From Dipteris shenzhenensis (Eukaryota > Polypodiophyta > Polypodiopsida > Gleicheniales), in NCBI GenBank assembly GCA_047967505.1, contig CM106538.1: a DNA stretch of 64,000 bases. One strand, written 5' to 3'. The notes under the pieces are model-generated. The model ran no database searches. It was given only the letters and a program-made list of their open reading frames with translations, and was not told the DNA's origin. Shown one piece after another: positions 33,996 through 43,677 of the stretch. Position 1 is the first letter of the stretch, and each line of letters opens with the position of its first letter. The position numbers were made by a program, and so were the translations under genes.

Positions 33996-34130
33996 GATAT
34001 AGGGTATAGGGTTTAGGATTTAAGGTATAGGTTTTAGGGTTAAAGTTATAGGAAATAGTGTTTACAGTATAGGAGTTTGGGTTTAGGCTATAGGGATAAG
34101 GGTTTAGCATTTAGGGTATGGGGTAAAGTT
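33988..34130. repeat. Degenerate telomere-like repeat block
   Basis: About 140 bp consist of diverged 7-mers around TTTAGGG: tatagggtatagggtttagg, ttttagggttaaag, gggtttaggctataggg and similar. The plant telomere unit is TTTAGGG. No run of three perfect units is present, so this is decayed interstitial telomeric DNA or a look-alike minisatellite. Confidence 0.6.
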
Positions 34131-34346
34131 ACAAATATTAGCCATGCTACAAATATTAGCCTGTGAATGTGGTTTAAGTATAATTAAATTTCATTCATAG
34201 GTTTAAATAAGCAGGAATTTGAAAATTTTAACCCTATAGATGACTTTAGATGGCTTATGCCGATCGATTTGTAAAGATTAGCCACACTAGTTTGGAGAAG
34301 CTCCTAAATTCATCTTTGGGAAAATATTCGCCCTTAAAAATTTATC

Positions 34347-34673
34347 TTGGGGAGGGCAGGGAAGAAAGGAAATTAATGGAATGGAGGAGAGGAAAGGGGA
34401 GGGGGGGGGGAGGGGGGAGAGGAAAGGGGGAGGGGGAGGGAAAGGGGGGGGAGGGGAAAAGGGGAGAGAGGGGGGGGGAGAGGGGGGAAAGGGGGGGGGG
34501 AGGGGGAAAGGGCGGGGAGAGGAGGGGATAGGGGGGGAGAGGGGAAAAGGGGGGAGAGGGGGAGGAATGGGGGGAAAGGGGGGCAAGAAGGGGGCGAAAG
34601 GGGGGGGGGAGGGGGGGAGGAAGAAGGGGGGGATGGAGAGAAGGGAGGGGGAGGTGGGGGGAAGGGAAAGGAG

Positions 34674-34725
<52 letters not shown>

Positions 34726-34740
34726 GGAGAGGGAGGAGCG
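34347..34740 (+). repeat. Homopurine block of about 390 bp with long G runs
   Basis: The plus strand is almost only G and A, with more than twenty runs of three or more G and a (GA)n run at 34678-34718. Pyrimidine interruptions are rare. Long open frames on both strands here are composition artefacts. Confidence 0.9.
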
Positions 34741-34776
34741 GGAAGTTTGAATTCCTTAAGGGAAGTATATAGATTC

Positions 34777-34945
34777 TCACCTCTCCCTCCCCCTTTTCAA
34801 TCACACCCTCCCTCTCATCGTGTCCCCTTCCTTCCTCTCTCCCTCTCCATCTCCCTCTCCCTCTCCCTCTCCTTCCCCTCTCCCTCTCCCTCTCCCTGTG
34901 TTGCGTTCCACTCCCTTTCCCCTCTCCCTCTCCCTCTCCCGATTT
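34777..34945 (+). repeat. Homopyrimidine (CTCCCT)n block
   Basis: Repeats of ccctctccctctcc make up most of the block, which lies 40 bp after the homopurine block. The two blocks are complementary in type and could pair with each other in one strand. Confidence 0.85.
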
Positions 34946-35780
34946 TGTATGCTTGGAACCACGCTTAGGGTCCTGGAGTACCCTTATCATCCATAAAGTC
35001 ATTATGGAACTCTTTACTCTATTGTTGCATAGTGAATTGAAGCATATGGGCTGATATTGAAGTCCTAGTAGATGGAGCTCGCAGATGCTGTGTAGATACA
35101 CTCATCAGCAGAGCAAGACTTGGGTTCTAGCTACATGCTAACGAGTTTTGTATGACTGCCTGCAGAGGGTCGAATGGCTGCCACTCAATTTCCATATGAC
35201 AAATTTGACCAAACATACAATGTTACTCCTAGTCTCATAATTCAACCAAATAGACGTATTTGATGCCTTTGATAGCACACATGCGTAGACTTTCAAATCC
35301 TTTGATAGCACAATTTGTCTTGGTCTTCATGTGACTCAAGATAGGGCAACTTGCCTTTATCTTTGTGTCAGGTGCTTATTTTATTTAAAGAGATTGTATT
35401 GATGCATGTTTATGCATTTGGAGTTCACTTTTTGTTTGAAAGAAAGAGTTATATTATTATTTTAATTTGGTTGCAAAAGTGATTAACTACTTTCATATAT
35501 AGCGTATTGGAGTAAAGTTCAACCACAACTGTAAGCCAAAGTTTTTGGATTGACTTGATATTTGTGTGGGGAATCAGTTTCTTTTGGAGAGATTGTATTA
35601 GTTTGCGTTTGTATGCATTTAAAACTTTGGTGCCACTTTTACATTTATTTATTTATTTTTTGAGTAGAATAAAGGATATATTATATTATATACATATCAT
35701 CATTTATACATGAGCACTTAAGTCCACATGAGATTCCCTACAAAAGGTTTTCATAAAGAAAGCATAGGGAAAGAATCAGC
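34946..35780. other. Intergenic stretch, no feature seen
   Basis: An AT-rich patch with ttatttatttatttt lies near 35646. No reading frame or element end is recognised. Confidence 0.4.
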
Positions 35781-35787
35781 ACGGTAT

Positions 35788-36340
35788 CTAAAGACAAGAT
35801 ACAAACAACAAAGAAGCTGATTGTAGTAGTCTCTCCTTCTCCTCTTTGACTTTTGAGAACTTATGGCTCTTAGCCTCAGCTTCCTTAGTAGCAATGGTAG
35901 GGGCAAATCCTTTAGAAAAAGATAGTAGGTCCTTTGGTAGCAATATTAGCAGGTCCTTTGATAGGAGCATTGGGTCCCCTGGCAGTAGTAGTGGGTCCTT
36001 TGTTCTCACTAGCTGGCCCTCTGGAAACACTAGAGGGAACTCTTGTAGTAGGCATTCTTGGAGTAGGTACCTTGAGTGTGTGGGCAAGAGGAGTAGAAGC
36101 CTCCAAAATTGGAGATGTAGCATTAGAATCAACAACCTTGAATAGTGGAATCTCTTTAGTAGCAACAAGATGATCAAGTTCAATTGGGTACTTGACCACC
36201 TCTGTGTGTGGTCTATCTTAGCAATTGAAAGCACGGGTCTCAAGTTCAACATTCACTTGGGAGTGCACTTCATTGTAGACTAAAATGGCCTTTTTGAATC
36301 TTCTTTGTTCCTACCCCACCATTTCCCAATCACAATGTTA
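35788..36340 (-). other. Unrecognised Pro/Thr-rich coding-like fragment
   Basis: Minus-strand frames 36252-35788 and 36199-35912 overlap. The second encodes PIELDHLVATKEIPLF and then a Pro/Thr/Gly-rich repeat of the type ARGPNAPIKGPAN. Upstream (to about 36330) a Val/Glu-rich stretch may continue it. A frame change near 35930 separates it from a Lys/Glu-rich end. No family is recognised. The Lys/Glu-rich end recalls the coiled-coil element at 31,150. Confidence 0.3.
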
Positions 36341-36399
36341 GCAACAAGAAGGTTAGCATAATTAAACTTATTATTGTTTATGCTTATCTAGATAAACTA

Positions 36400-39190
36400 A
36401 ATCACACACTCTATAATATGAAGCCATTTGAATTTTTTAATTTTAGTAGCATCCCAAAACAATATGGCTTTCCAATTTGAAGGTTCACTTGTGAGCATGT
36501 GAATGAATTTCCAAGCCTTGTGAGCATGTGGGAAAGCTACCAAAAGGAGAAAGATGTCTTCCCTTTAGAACCCTAGGCATCTTTTGCACTGACTATCTTC
36601 ATTTCCTATTCTCAAACTTCTAGGATTAGTCTATACAACCATGTGTAAGGTAAGCCACTTGCTAAAGCAAAGTGGGCATTTTTTAAGGGATCTGTTTTGT
36701 CCAAATGAGCTCAAACATGTCGTTCCACCTCTCTAGGTTGTTACCAAGCTATTCGGTTCTCGGTATATCTCCTCAATAGTGGATTCAGTATAAGGATTGG
36801 GTAGAAGAGAGAGTGGCCTACCTAGTTGAGTTCTCTTTTGTATATGAGTTGAGATCCCCCCTTCCATTGAGTTTCACCTTTCCAAAGTGACAACCTGATC
36901 ATAATTAGCTCATCGTGGTTGTTAGCTAGTGCAAATTATTGTCTAATTTTAGACCATCTCTTCCATCTTATATTAGCCTTGTCCCACAACTATCCCCAAC
37001 TTTGGAGACCTTTCTTGAAGAGAAAGCTGGCTTTGATCCATTACTCATGGGGTTCTCTTTGAAAACGATTGACTCCCATATGGAATCTAGGAAAGACCAT
37101 TTTCTAGAAAAGATAATGTAGCTCTTGATTTCTTTAAAATCTTTTTAGAGAGATTGCCACAAGGAACTGCCTTTAGTGCTACAGATCTTATTACAGCATA
37201 AGGCCTAAAGTAAAGGGTATCTCTTCCATTTAGCACAGAGTTCTTGACAAGGAGTTGATATGAGCCTAGTATCCATGAGGTAGATAGTTTCTTGGTAGCT
37301 TGATCAATGTTAACCACCCCTAGCCCACCCTCCCCTCTGGGTTCAATGGAGAGTGACCATATTAATTTGGAGATTCTTGAAGAGCCTCCCCACAAAAAGG
37401 ACTTAGAGAGATTAATAAACTTTTCCAGCCCATCCATTGAAGGTGACCAACAAGGTAGATAGAAAGTAGCCATAGGATACAAGTAGTGATTTAGCACCAA
37501 CCTCCTACTAGACAATTTGCTTGATAACCCATCCACTTTGTCTATGCATTTCTTAAATATAAATAAGAACCACTCCCACCTCTTCTTCATAGTGATATTG
37601 AATCCCATTGGTATACCCACCAGTAGTTGAAAGACTGATCCATTGTGGGATTCTCTGGCATGCAAGGTCTCTTAGAACTTCCTTATCTACATCACTCAAT
37701 GTTGCATAATGTGTCTTTGTGTGATTGATTATAGAGCTAGAGGCTAATAACAAACATCAAGGCATTAAATTACTCTTTGTAGGTCTTGTCTACTATTGTT
37801 TGGGGTGAAGCTGGTATCATCTACAAATTATTAACAGATCAATTGTTTGCCCGATGGAAACTCTATTCTTTTGAGTACTCTTGTGTCTACCTCATTGTGG
37901 ATGAGCCATCCTAAAAAGTCTATAGCAATTTCCAAAAGAAGGGCAGCTAAAGGGAAACCTTGCCTTATTGATGTTTTTAAAGCAAAGGGATGAGTCATCT
38001 CTCCATTGACACATACTTTTGTTGAGGCATTAGAGAGAAGTAATCATCTAACAAAGGATACGTAAGTAGGTCCAATACCTATGTCCTACAAAAAATGTAT
38101 GAGAAAATTCCAATCCGGTCGGTTGTCAAAGTCAACTTTGAGAAAGAAAATAATTTGCTTAGTCTCCTCGGCCAACTCAAATCCTTACAAGATGCTGATT
38201 ATTGCTTCTAGTAAGTCTCTTCCTTGGATGAACCTATAGTCGATCATGTGAGCTCTCCAATGTCTTATTTCACCATTTGAGCCCTCCTTAGGAATGATTT
38301 TTATGATTTTTCCATTTGTGTGAGCTAGAATCAAGGAGGAATTAAGGCTTTCATTCGACACTTGAAGTAGGAAAGTGCCAACCAAATCCCATAAAGCTTT
38401 GTAGAACTTAGTAGGGAGTCCATCGTCCCCAAAAGTTTTGCCATTTGCCATGACATCCACAACTTTCTTACGGTATAAGCCAATGTGATAAGAGAAGAAA
38501 TATTCTTAGTGACAACACCATGTCACATTGAGATAGAAATCTAGAGAAAGTGGCTTCTCAAGGAAAACATTATGAAAGCTTTGAACAATGTGCCCTCTAG
38601 CCTCTTGATAGATTTGCCAAGTTTGCTAGACTCTTGAGGGGTTCACCTTATAAAAATTTAGTGTATCATGTGCATTCAAAAGGAGGCTTATTTTAATTTG
38701 ACTTTTTGAAAACATTTAATAGGATTACAATAACAAGAGGATTTTTTTAAATTCGATTTAAGAAAAAAACCACTTAGTTTGTAAGTAAAGAGGGGTGTTT
38801 CTATTGGGGGGAAAATTTTAGCTGAGGGGTTTTTTAAACACCCTTTGAATGCACGTGATACATAGGGTTGTAGCTAAAGAATTGTCCTCCCTCCTCAAAA
38901 GAGGAATATCATCATGCACTCTCTTCCTTCTGATTAGTTTAAATTTTTCTTTAGTAGGCCTATCAACTTTGCGAGCCCACCACTCTCTAAGATAGATTTT
39001 GGCCTCATTTGGTTTGATCTATTCCTGTCATCTCAGATCCCTCCTAGTTTTCATAAGCTCTTCTTGTGAATCTGAATTCCCTTGTCTGGCATTGATCTAT
39101 GGGATATTGTTATATCCTTTTATTTTATCCATCCTCTGAGCCTTGATTTTAGCTTTATCTTTCTTGGCCTGCTTCAAATTTATGAAATTT
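36400..39190 (-). mobile_element. LINE (L1-type) relic with reverse transcriptase motifs
   Basis: Read on the minus strand from 39190 downwards: a linker region with KIYLREWW-type sequence, NFYKVNPSRVQQTW (about 38650-38600), GKTFGDDGLPTKFYKALWDL (about 38450-38395), then KIIKIIPKEG, then FVDDTSFTP at about 37801-37828 (the catalytic FxDD), and finally KVDGLSSKLSSRRLVLNHYL, FLWGGSS and GGLGVVNID in the open frame 37665-37087. This is the standard L1 order. Frames are broken several times. The endonuclease is not recognised, so the 5' end is missing. A MITE sits in the linker. Confidence 0.8.
38659..38865. mobile_element. MITE, 201 bp, with terminal inverted repeats and TAG duplication
   Basis: The ends tgtatcatgtgcattcaaaa (from 38662) and its near-exact inverse ending at 38862 form terminal inverted repeats of about 21 bp with one mismatch and one indel. 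TAG flanks it at 38659-38661 and 38863-38865. The inside is AT-rich and non-coding. LINE coding sequence continues on both sides, so the insertion is younger than the LINE. A 3-bp duplication fits a PIF/Harbinger- or CACTA-type mobiliser; the exact class is open. Confidence 0.75.
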
Positions 39191-39489
39191 TGGGTTTTTT
39201 AAATTGCCTCTTTGCAAGGAAATTGTTGTAGGTATGTCCTTGGTAAAACTTTCGAACCATGCTCTATTGAAAAGTTCCTAAAATATTTTGAGACAAAAGC
39301 ATTTAGGAAAAACTTTAAACTAGGAAGGAGATCATCTAAAAATTCACAAGAAAGAGAGATGGGCTTGCGACATGATAAGCTGAGAGGCCTGCGTGCTACC
39401 ACCCTGTGCACATTTTTTTCTTTGGAGTGTTTGTGGATACAAAATTGCTATATAGAGAATGCCATTTGCCATTGCCTAGGTCATGGATA
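39191..39489. other. Short stretch with unassigned frames
   Basis: A plus frame (39212-39490) and a minus frame (39411-39199) overlap; neither matches a family. The stretch separates the LINE from the second coiled-coil element copy. Confidence 0.3.
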
Positions 39490-39915
39490 GATCAAATGTG
39501 CCTGCCTGCTGTAGCTATCTATGATGAGAAAGTAGATGCTGCAGCTCAATTTGCCATTTTGGTAAAAGATCTTAAAGACAAAGAGCTCAAATTAAAGAAG
39601 GCCAAGACTATGAACCTGACTACAAGGAAAAGGAAATTGAAGGGAGGAACTAGCCCCCTTTAGAAAAGGAGCAAGAAGGGCCGAGCCTACAATCAGGAAG
39701 CTCAAAATCAAGGAAAAAGGAAGCGGCATGAAGGGAAGGGCCGGGCCCCTACAGGAAGGAACCAGTCCCATTCTGGAAAGGACCAAGGGGGGCCAAGCTT
39801 ACAATCAGGGATCTCAACAAGGAGTCCTTGAGATGTAATCTGAAGTAAAGGAATCTTTGAGATTGTAATATATGTAATCTGTGTGTAATATTTTAAATTG
39901 TTAATCTTCTACTTA
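39490..39915 (+). mobile_element. Unclassified coiled-coil element, copy 2 (3' part)
   Basis: The plus frame to 39663 encodes AAAQFAILVKDLKDKELKLKKAK, and the downstream sequence from ggaggaactagcccccttt to tgtaatattttaaattg aligns with 32892-33050. After a 41-bp-type minisatellite it is interrupted by the outer copia element. The matching satellite array appears beyond that element at 53,925, so copy 2 was probably split by the insertion. Confidence 0.5.
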
Positions 39916-39974
39916 GGCAATGTTTTCTTAGCTAAGTGACTAGATAGTGTCCTTTGATCCATGCCAGCATGGTG

Positions 39975-40079
39975 ATAATAATGAGACAAAAGATTTCGAT
40001 TTAATAAATAATGTGAGATGAAAGATTTCGATTAGATCATGAATGTGAGACTGAAAGATTTCGATTAGTGCTAATGTGA
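39975..40079. repeat. Minisatellite with gagac-aaagatttcgatt units (left part)
   Basis: About three units of roughly 36-45 bp carry gatgaaagatttcgattag. The array continues beyond the outer copia element at 53109-53190 (gagacaaaagattttgattag). The target duplication TGTGA at 40075-40079 belongs to it. Confidence 0.75.
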
Positions 40080-40336
40080 TGACAAAATATGAAGAGGGGA
40101 GAGGAGAAGAGTGGAGATGAGGAGAGAGGGCACAGCTAGAGAGCACACCACAAATGACTGATTGTACACTAGATTTAGTTGAAAAAATAGAATATATACA
40201 AACCCATTTAGGGTTAGGGTTAGGGGATCTAACCCTTTCCTTTATAGCACTCTATAAGGTTAGTGCTATGCACATATGATCACATGATGGTGCTATGCAC
40301 ACATGATCACATGATGTTGAGCGTGAACACTCAACA
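40080..40336 (-). repeat. 3' LTR of the outer copia element
   Basis: 257 bp. It contains telomere-like tttagggttagggttagggg (about 40208-40227) followed by an inverted ctaaccct, and two direct copies of a gatcacatgatg-containing word. Confidence 0.9.
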
Positions 40337-40389
40337 CCTTCCCTCAAGATCAACATCATGAAGTAGGCCTTCCCTCAAGATGATGATTC

Positions 40390-42850
40390 TAGGGAATCGA
40401 AGCAGGACATCACACCCCTTTAATAGGAATGTCCTTTCTCTGTGTCAAATCGGTGTTTCTCGAATAGCTCTTTATCAACTGGTTTGGTAAAGATGTCTGC
40501 AACATTTTCTTTGCTATCAAAATGCTGCAGTGTGATGTCACCAAGTAACACTCTTTCTCTAATGAAGTGCTCTCTGACATCAATGTGCTTTGTCCTAGAG
40601 TGATATACTAGATTCTTGGCCAATGCTTGAGCCGATTGATTATCATAGTATATTCTTGTTGGCTTTGATTCATCAAAGTAATCTATTTCTGACAATAGTC
40701 TTCTAAGCCATATAGCCTCACATGCACCTGTAGTGAGTGCTCTATATTTTGCTTCAGTCGAAGACAAAGAAACAGTTGGCTGTTTGTTCGAAAACCATGA
40801 TATAGCACCTTGACCAAGGAAAAATGCATATCCCTGTGTCGATCTCCTGGGTCTCATGATCTTTGGCATAGTCACTGTCACAGTATCCATGCAACCGTGG
40901 ATGACTTCCCCTGTATTCTATCCCAAACTATCTTGTACCTCTGATGTATCTCAAGACTCTTTTGGCTCCATTCCAGTGAGACTATTTTTATTTGCCATAA
41001 ACTGTGCTAGTGAGCTTATTGCATAACAAATATCTGGCCGAGTGATAGTTAGATATATAAGAGATCCAATGAGCTACCTATAGTATCTGTCATTGACTGT
41101 AGCCTTTTTTGAACTTTAGTAAGTTTCAAACTCTGTTCCATGGGAGTGGCTACAACAATCTGCCATATGAAACTTCTTCACCAGACTGTCAACATACTTG
41201 AGTTGACTCATGAATGTGCTATCTGAATCTCTCTAGAACTCAATTCCAAGACAATAGTGCATAAGTCCACGATCTTTCATGTCGAACTCTATAGATAAGT
41301 CTTGTTTCAATTTTCTGATGAAGCTATCCTTGCTTCTTGTCACAATCAGATCATCTATGTACAAAAGTGCAATAGTAATGTCTTCCCCTTGAACTTTGTA
41401 GTAGAGAGTATGATTTGCATTGGATTTCATGTATCCCAAATTAGCAAAATACTTATCAATTCTATTGTACCAACTTTTGGGTGCTTGCTTTAAGCCATAG
41501 AGTCTCTTCTTGAGATGGCAAACCTTATTCTCCTTTCCTGGTTCAACATAACCTGCTGGTTGTTGCATGTAGACTTCCTCGTCTAGATAACCATTGAGAA
41601 ATGCATTCTTGACATCGAGCTGATACACATTCCATCTGTTGAGTGTTGCTTGTGATATCAAGAACCGTATGGAATCCATCTTTGCTACTGAAGCATAAGT
41701 CTCATCATACTCTTGACCATATTACTGTACAAATCCTTTTGCAACTAGTCCGGCTTTATAGCTCTGAATACTGCCATTTGGATTGTACTTCACTTTTGTA
41801 CCCATTTGTTTGCTATGGCCTTCTTTCCCAGTGGAAGGTTGCATAATTCCCAAGTATTATTCTTATACAAAGCATCCATTTCTTCATTCATAGCAGTTTG
41901 CCACTCTGGCTTGTCTACTATGTCTTCGAAGTACACTGGCTCTTTTGTAGCCATGATGGTAGTCATAAGAGCATAGTTGGTGTTTCCACCCGAATTGCTT
42001 TGCCTTTTTGGACATATGTCAATCTGCTGGGAGGTCTGCTTTCCCTAGTAGACCGTCTAAGTTGCTGTGGCTTTGTTTGGGGTGTTGCTAGCAATTCTTG
42101 CTGTTCTTCATCAACCTATTCTATAGATGATTGTGAAGTTGATGCTTCTATCTCCTATGTAGGTGAGGTTTTCCATTTTGATTCGTCATCAAAGATTACA
42201 TCTCTGGAGATAATGAATTTGCGGTTGATGGGATCATACAATTTGTATGCTTTGCTTTCTTCACTATAGCCAACCATGATGCATTTGCATGACTTTGCAT
42301 CCAATTTCCTACGATGATCATCAGTGTATGTGGGCATATGCTATGCAATCAAATATGCGAAGATGCCCAATGTGTGGCTTGTGTCTAGTGAATGCTTCAT
42401 AAGGAGTCATACCTTGTATCGGTTCGATAGGAAGCCGATTAAGCAAGTAGTTTGCTGTAGCTATTGCTTCTACCCAATACTCATTCGAAAGATGCTTTTC
42501 ACTAAGTATTGCTCTAGCACTGTCTGCTAAAGTCCCATTCTTCCTTTCAGCTCTTGCATTCTATTGAGGAGTATCTGCACATGTGAATTGTCTTCGAATG
42601 CCATGATTTTTGCAAAAGTTCATGAATGCTGAAGACATGTATTCACCTCCTCTATCTGATCTCATGACCTTGATCTTTCTGCCTGTCTGGTTTTCTACCA
42701 TGGCTTTGAATTCTTGAAATCTGGAAAACACTTCAGGTTTCTCTTTCAAAAAGTAGACCCAACAATATCTGCTATAGTCATTGATGAAAGTCAAGTAGTA
42801 CAGTGAACCATTGATGCTGTAGGTCTGGGCATAACCCCATACATCTGTAT
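40390..42850 (-). pseudogene. Outer copia pol: integrase, reverse transcriptase, RNase H (broken)
   Basis: In minus-strand order: integrase core at 42794-42561 with FINDYSRYCW and SDRGGEY (the first two catalytic Asp); integrase C-terminal part with KCIMVGYSEESKAYKLYDP (42337-42155); reverse transcriptase with NKWVQK and KMDSIRFLI (about 41850-41640), LDVKNAFLNG, LYGLKQAPKSWY and YIDD at 41350-41361; RNase H at 40890-40420 with [19 protein letters not shown] and [12 protein letters not shown]. Stops lie for example in the reverse transcriptase near 41725, and the frame changes between domains. The copy cannot make a full polyprotein. Confidence 0.85.
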
Positions 42851-43443
42851 GAATTAAATCAAGAATACCTTGTGCACGAGAGGTACTTCTGACAAAGTTG
42901 GTTCACTTTTCTTTGCCGAAGCAGCATGCCTCGCAAACTTTTCCAAGAAACTATAGCTTCAGAATCCCAATTACCATATTCTGATTCTTGAGATCTAACA
43001 AGTACTTGAAGTTGACATGACCATATCTCTTGTGCCATTTTGCAGATAGTGGCATCTATTGTGGTTGATCTGACATGGCATGTTTATCTAGTACTGTAGC
43101 TAGCATTCTATATAAGCGTCCTTCCTTGACACCTTTTGCTACTAGCTGACATCTTTTGGATTTATCTCTGATAGTGCATTCATCACCGTCGAAGATGACT
43201 CTGTAATTGTGTTCCGTCATTTGACCTACTAACAAAAGGTTCTTACTGAGCTTCGGAACATAGAGCACATCTTTCACCAATCCTTTCGTACCAGTGAAAT
43301 TGTTCATAGGGATGACACCTGTCCCTTGAACTGGATTCGGTGTATTGTCTGCTGTGTAGATGACATTATTTTGACCTTCTAATGGCTTCATTTTTGTGAA
43401 CCATTCCTGATGATTTGTCATGTGAGATGATGCACCGGTGTCG
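42851..43443 (-). pseudogene. Outer copia protease/pre-integrase region, cut by insertion
   Basis: The minus frame 43421-43056 begins TNHQEWFTKM just after a DTGASSH motif (43443-43420). It continues with VKDVLYVPKLSKNLLLVGQM, the usual copia block between protease and integrase. The first base of the catalytic DTG Asp codon lies in the TGTCG target site duplicated by the inner element. Confidence 0.85.
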
Positions 43444-43624
43444 TGAGAGTACTCTCAACGGAAGCAAGAATGGAAGAAGGAGAGAGAGAGAGAGAGAGAG
43501 ACAGAGAGCCACACAAGTTTTGGTGGGTGCAGAACCACCCTAATCTTCTTTTTCATTCATTTATATATGTGTTTGAGTATTGTACATAACTGGGGTTAAG
43601 GCACAGTGACCTTTAACCCCCACA
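43444..43624 (-). repeat. 3' LTR of the inner copia element
   Basis: 181 bp, starting TGTGGGGGTTAAAGG and ending GAGAGTACTCTCA on the minus strand. It carries the (CT)10-type run and a 12-base palindrome gagagtactctc at its end. On its inner side, aaaggcacattgtcc-type sequence with ttaagtgggagg forms the polypurine tract. Confidence 0.92.
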
Positions 43625-43677
43625 ACCTCCCACTTAAAGGACAATGTGCCTTTAAGGGAGAACAACCAGTGAGCATA

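Noticed and set aside
34250-35101. Long open frames on both strands rich in Gly/Arg/Lys or Pro/Ser
   Set aside because: They are forced by homopurine and homopyrimidine composition, overlap in several frames and have no domain.
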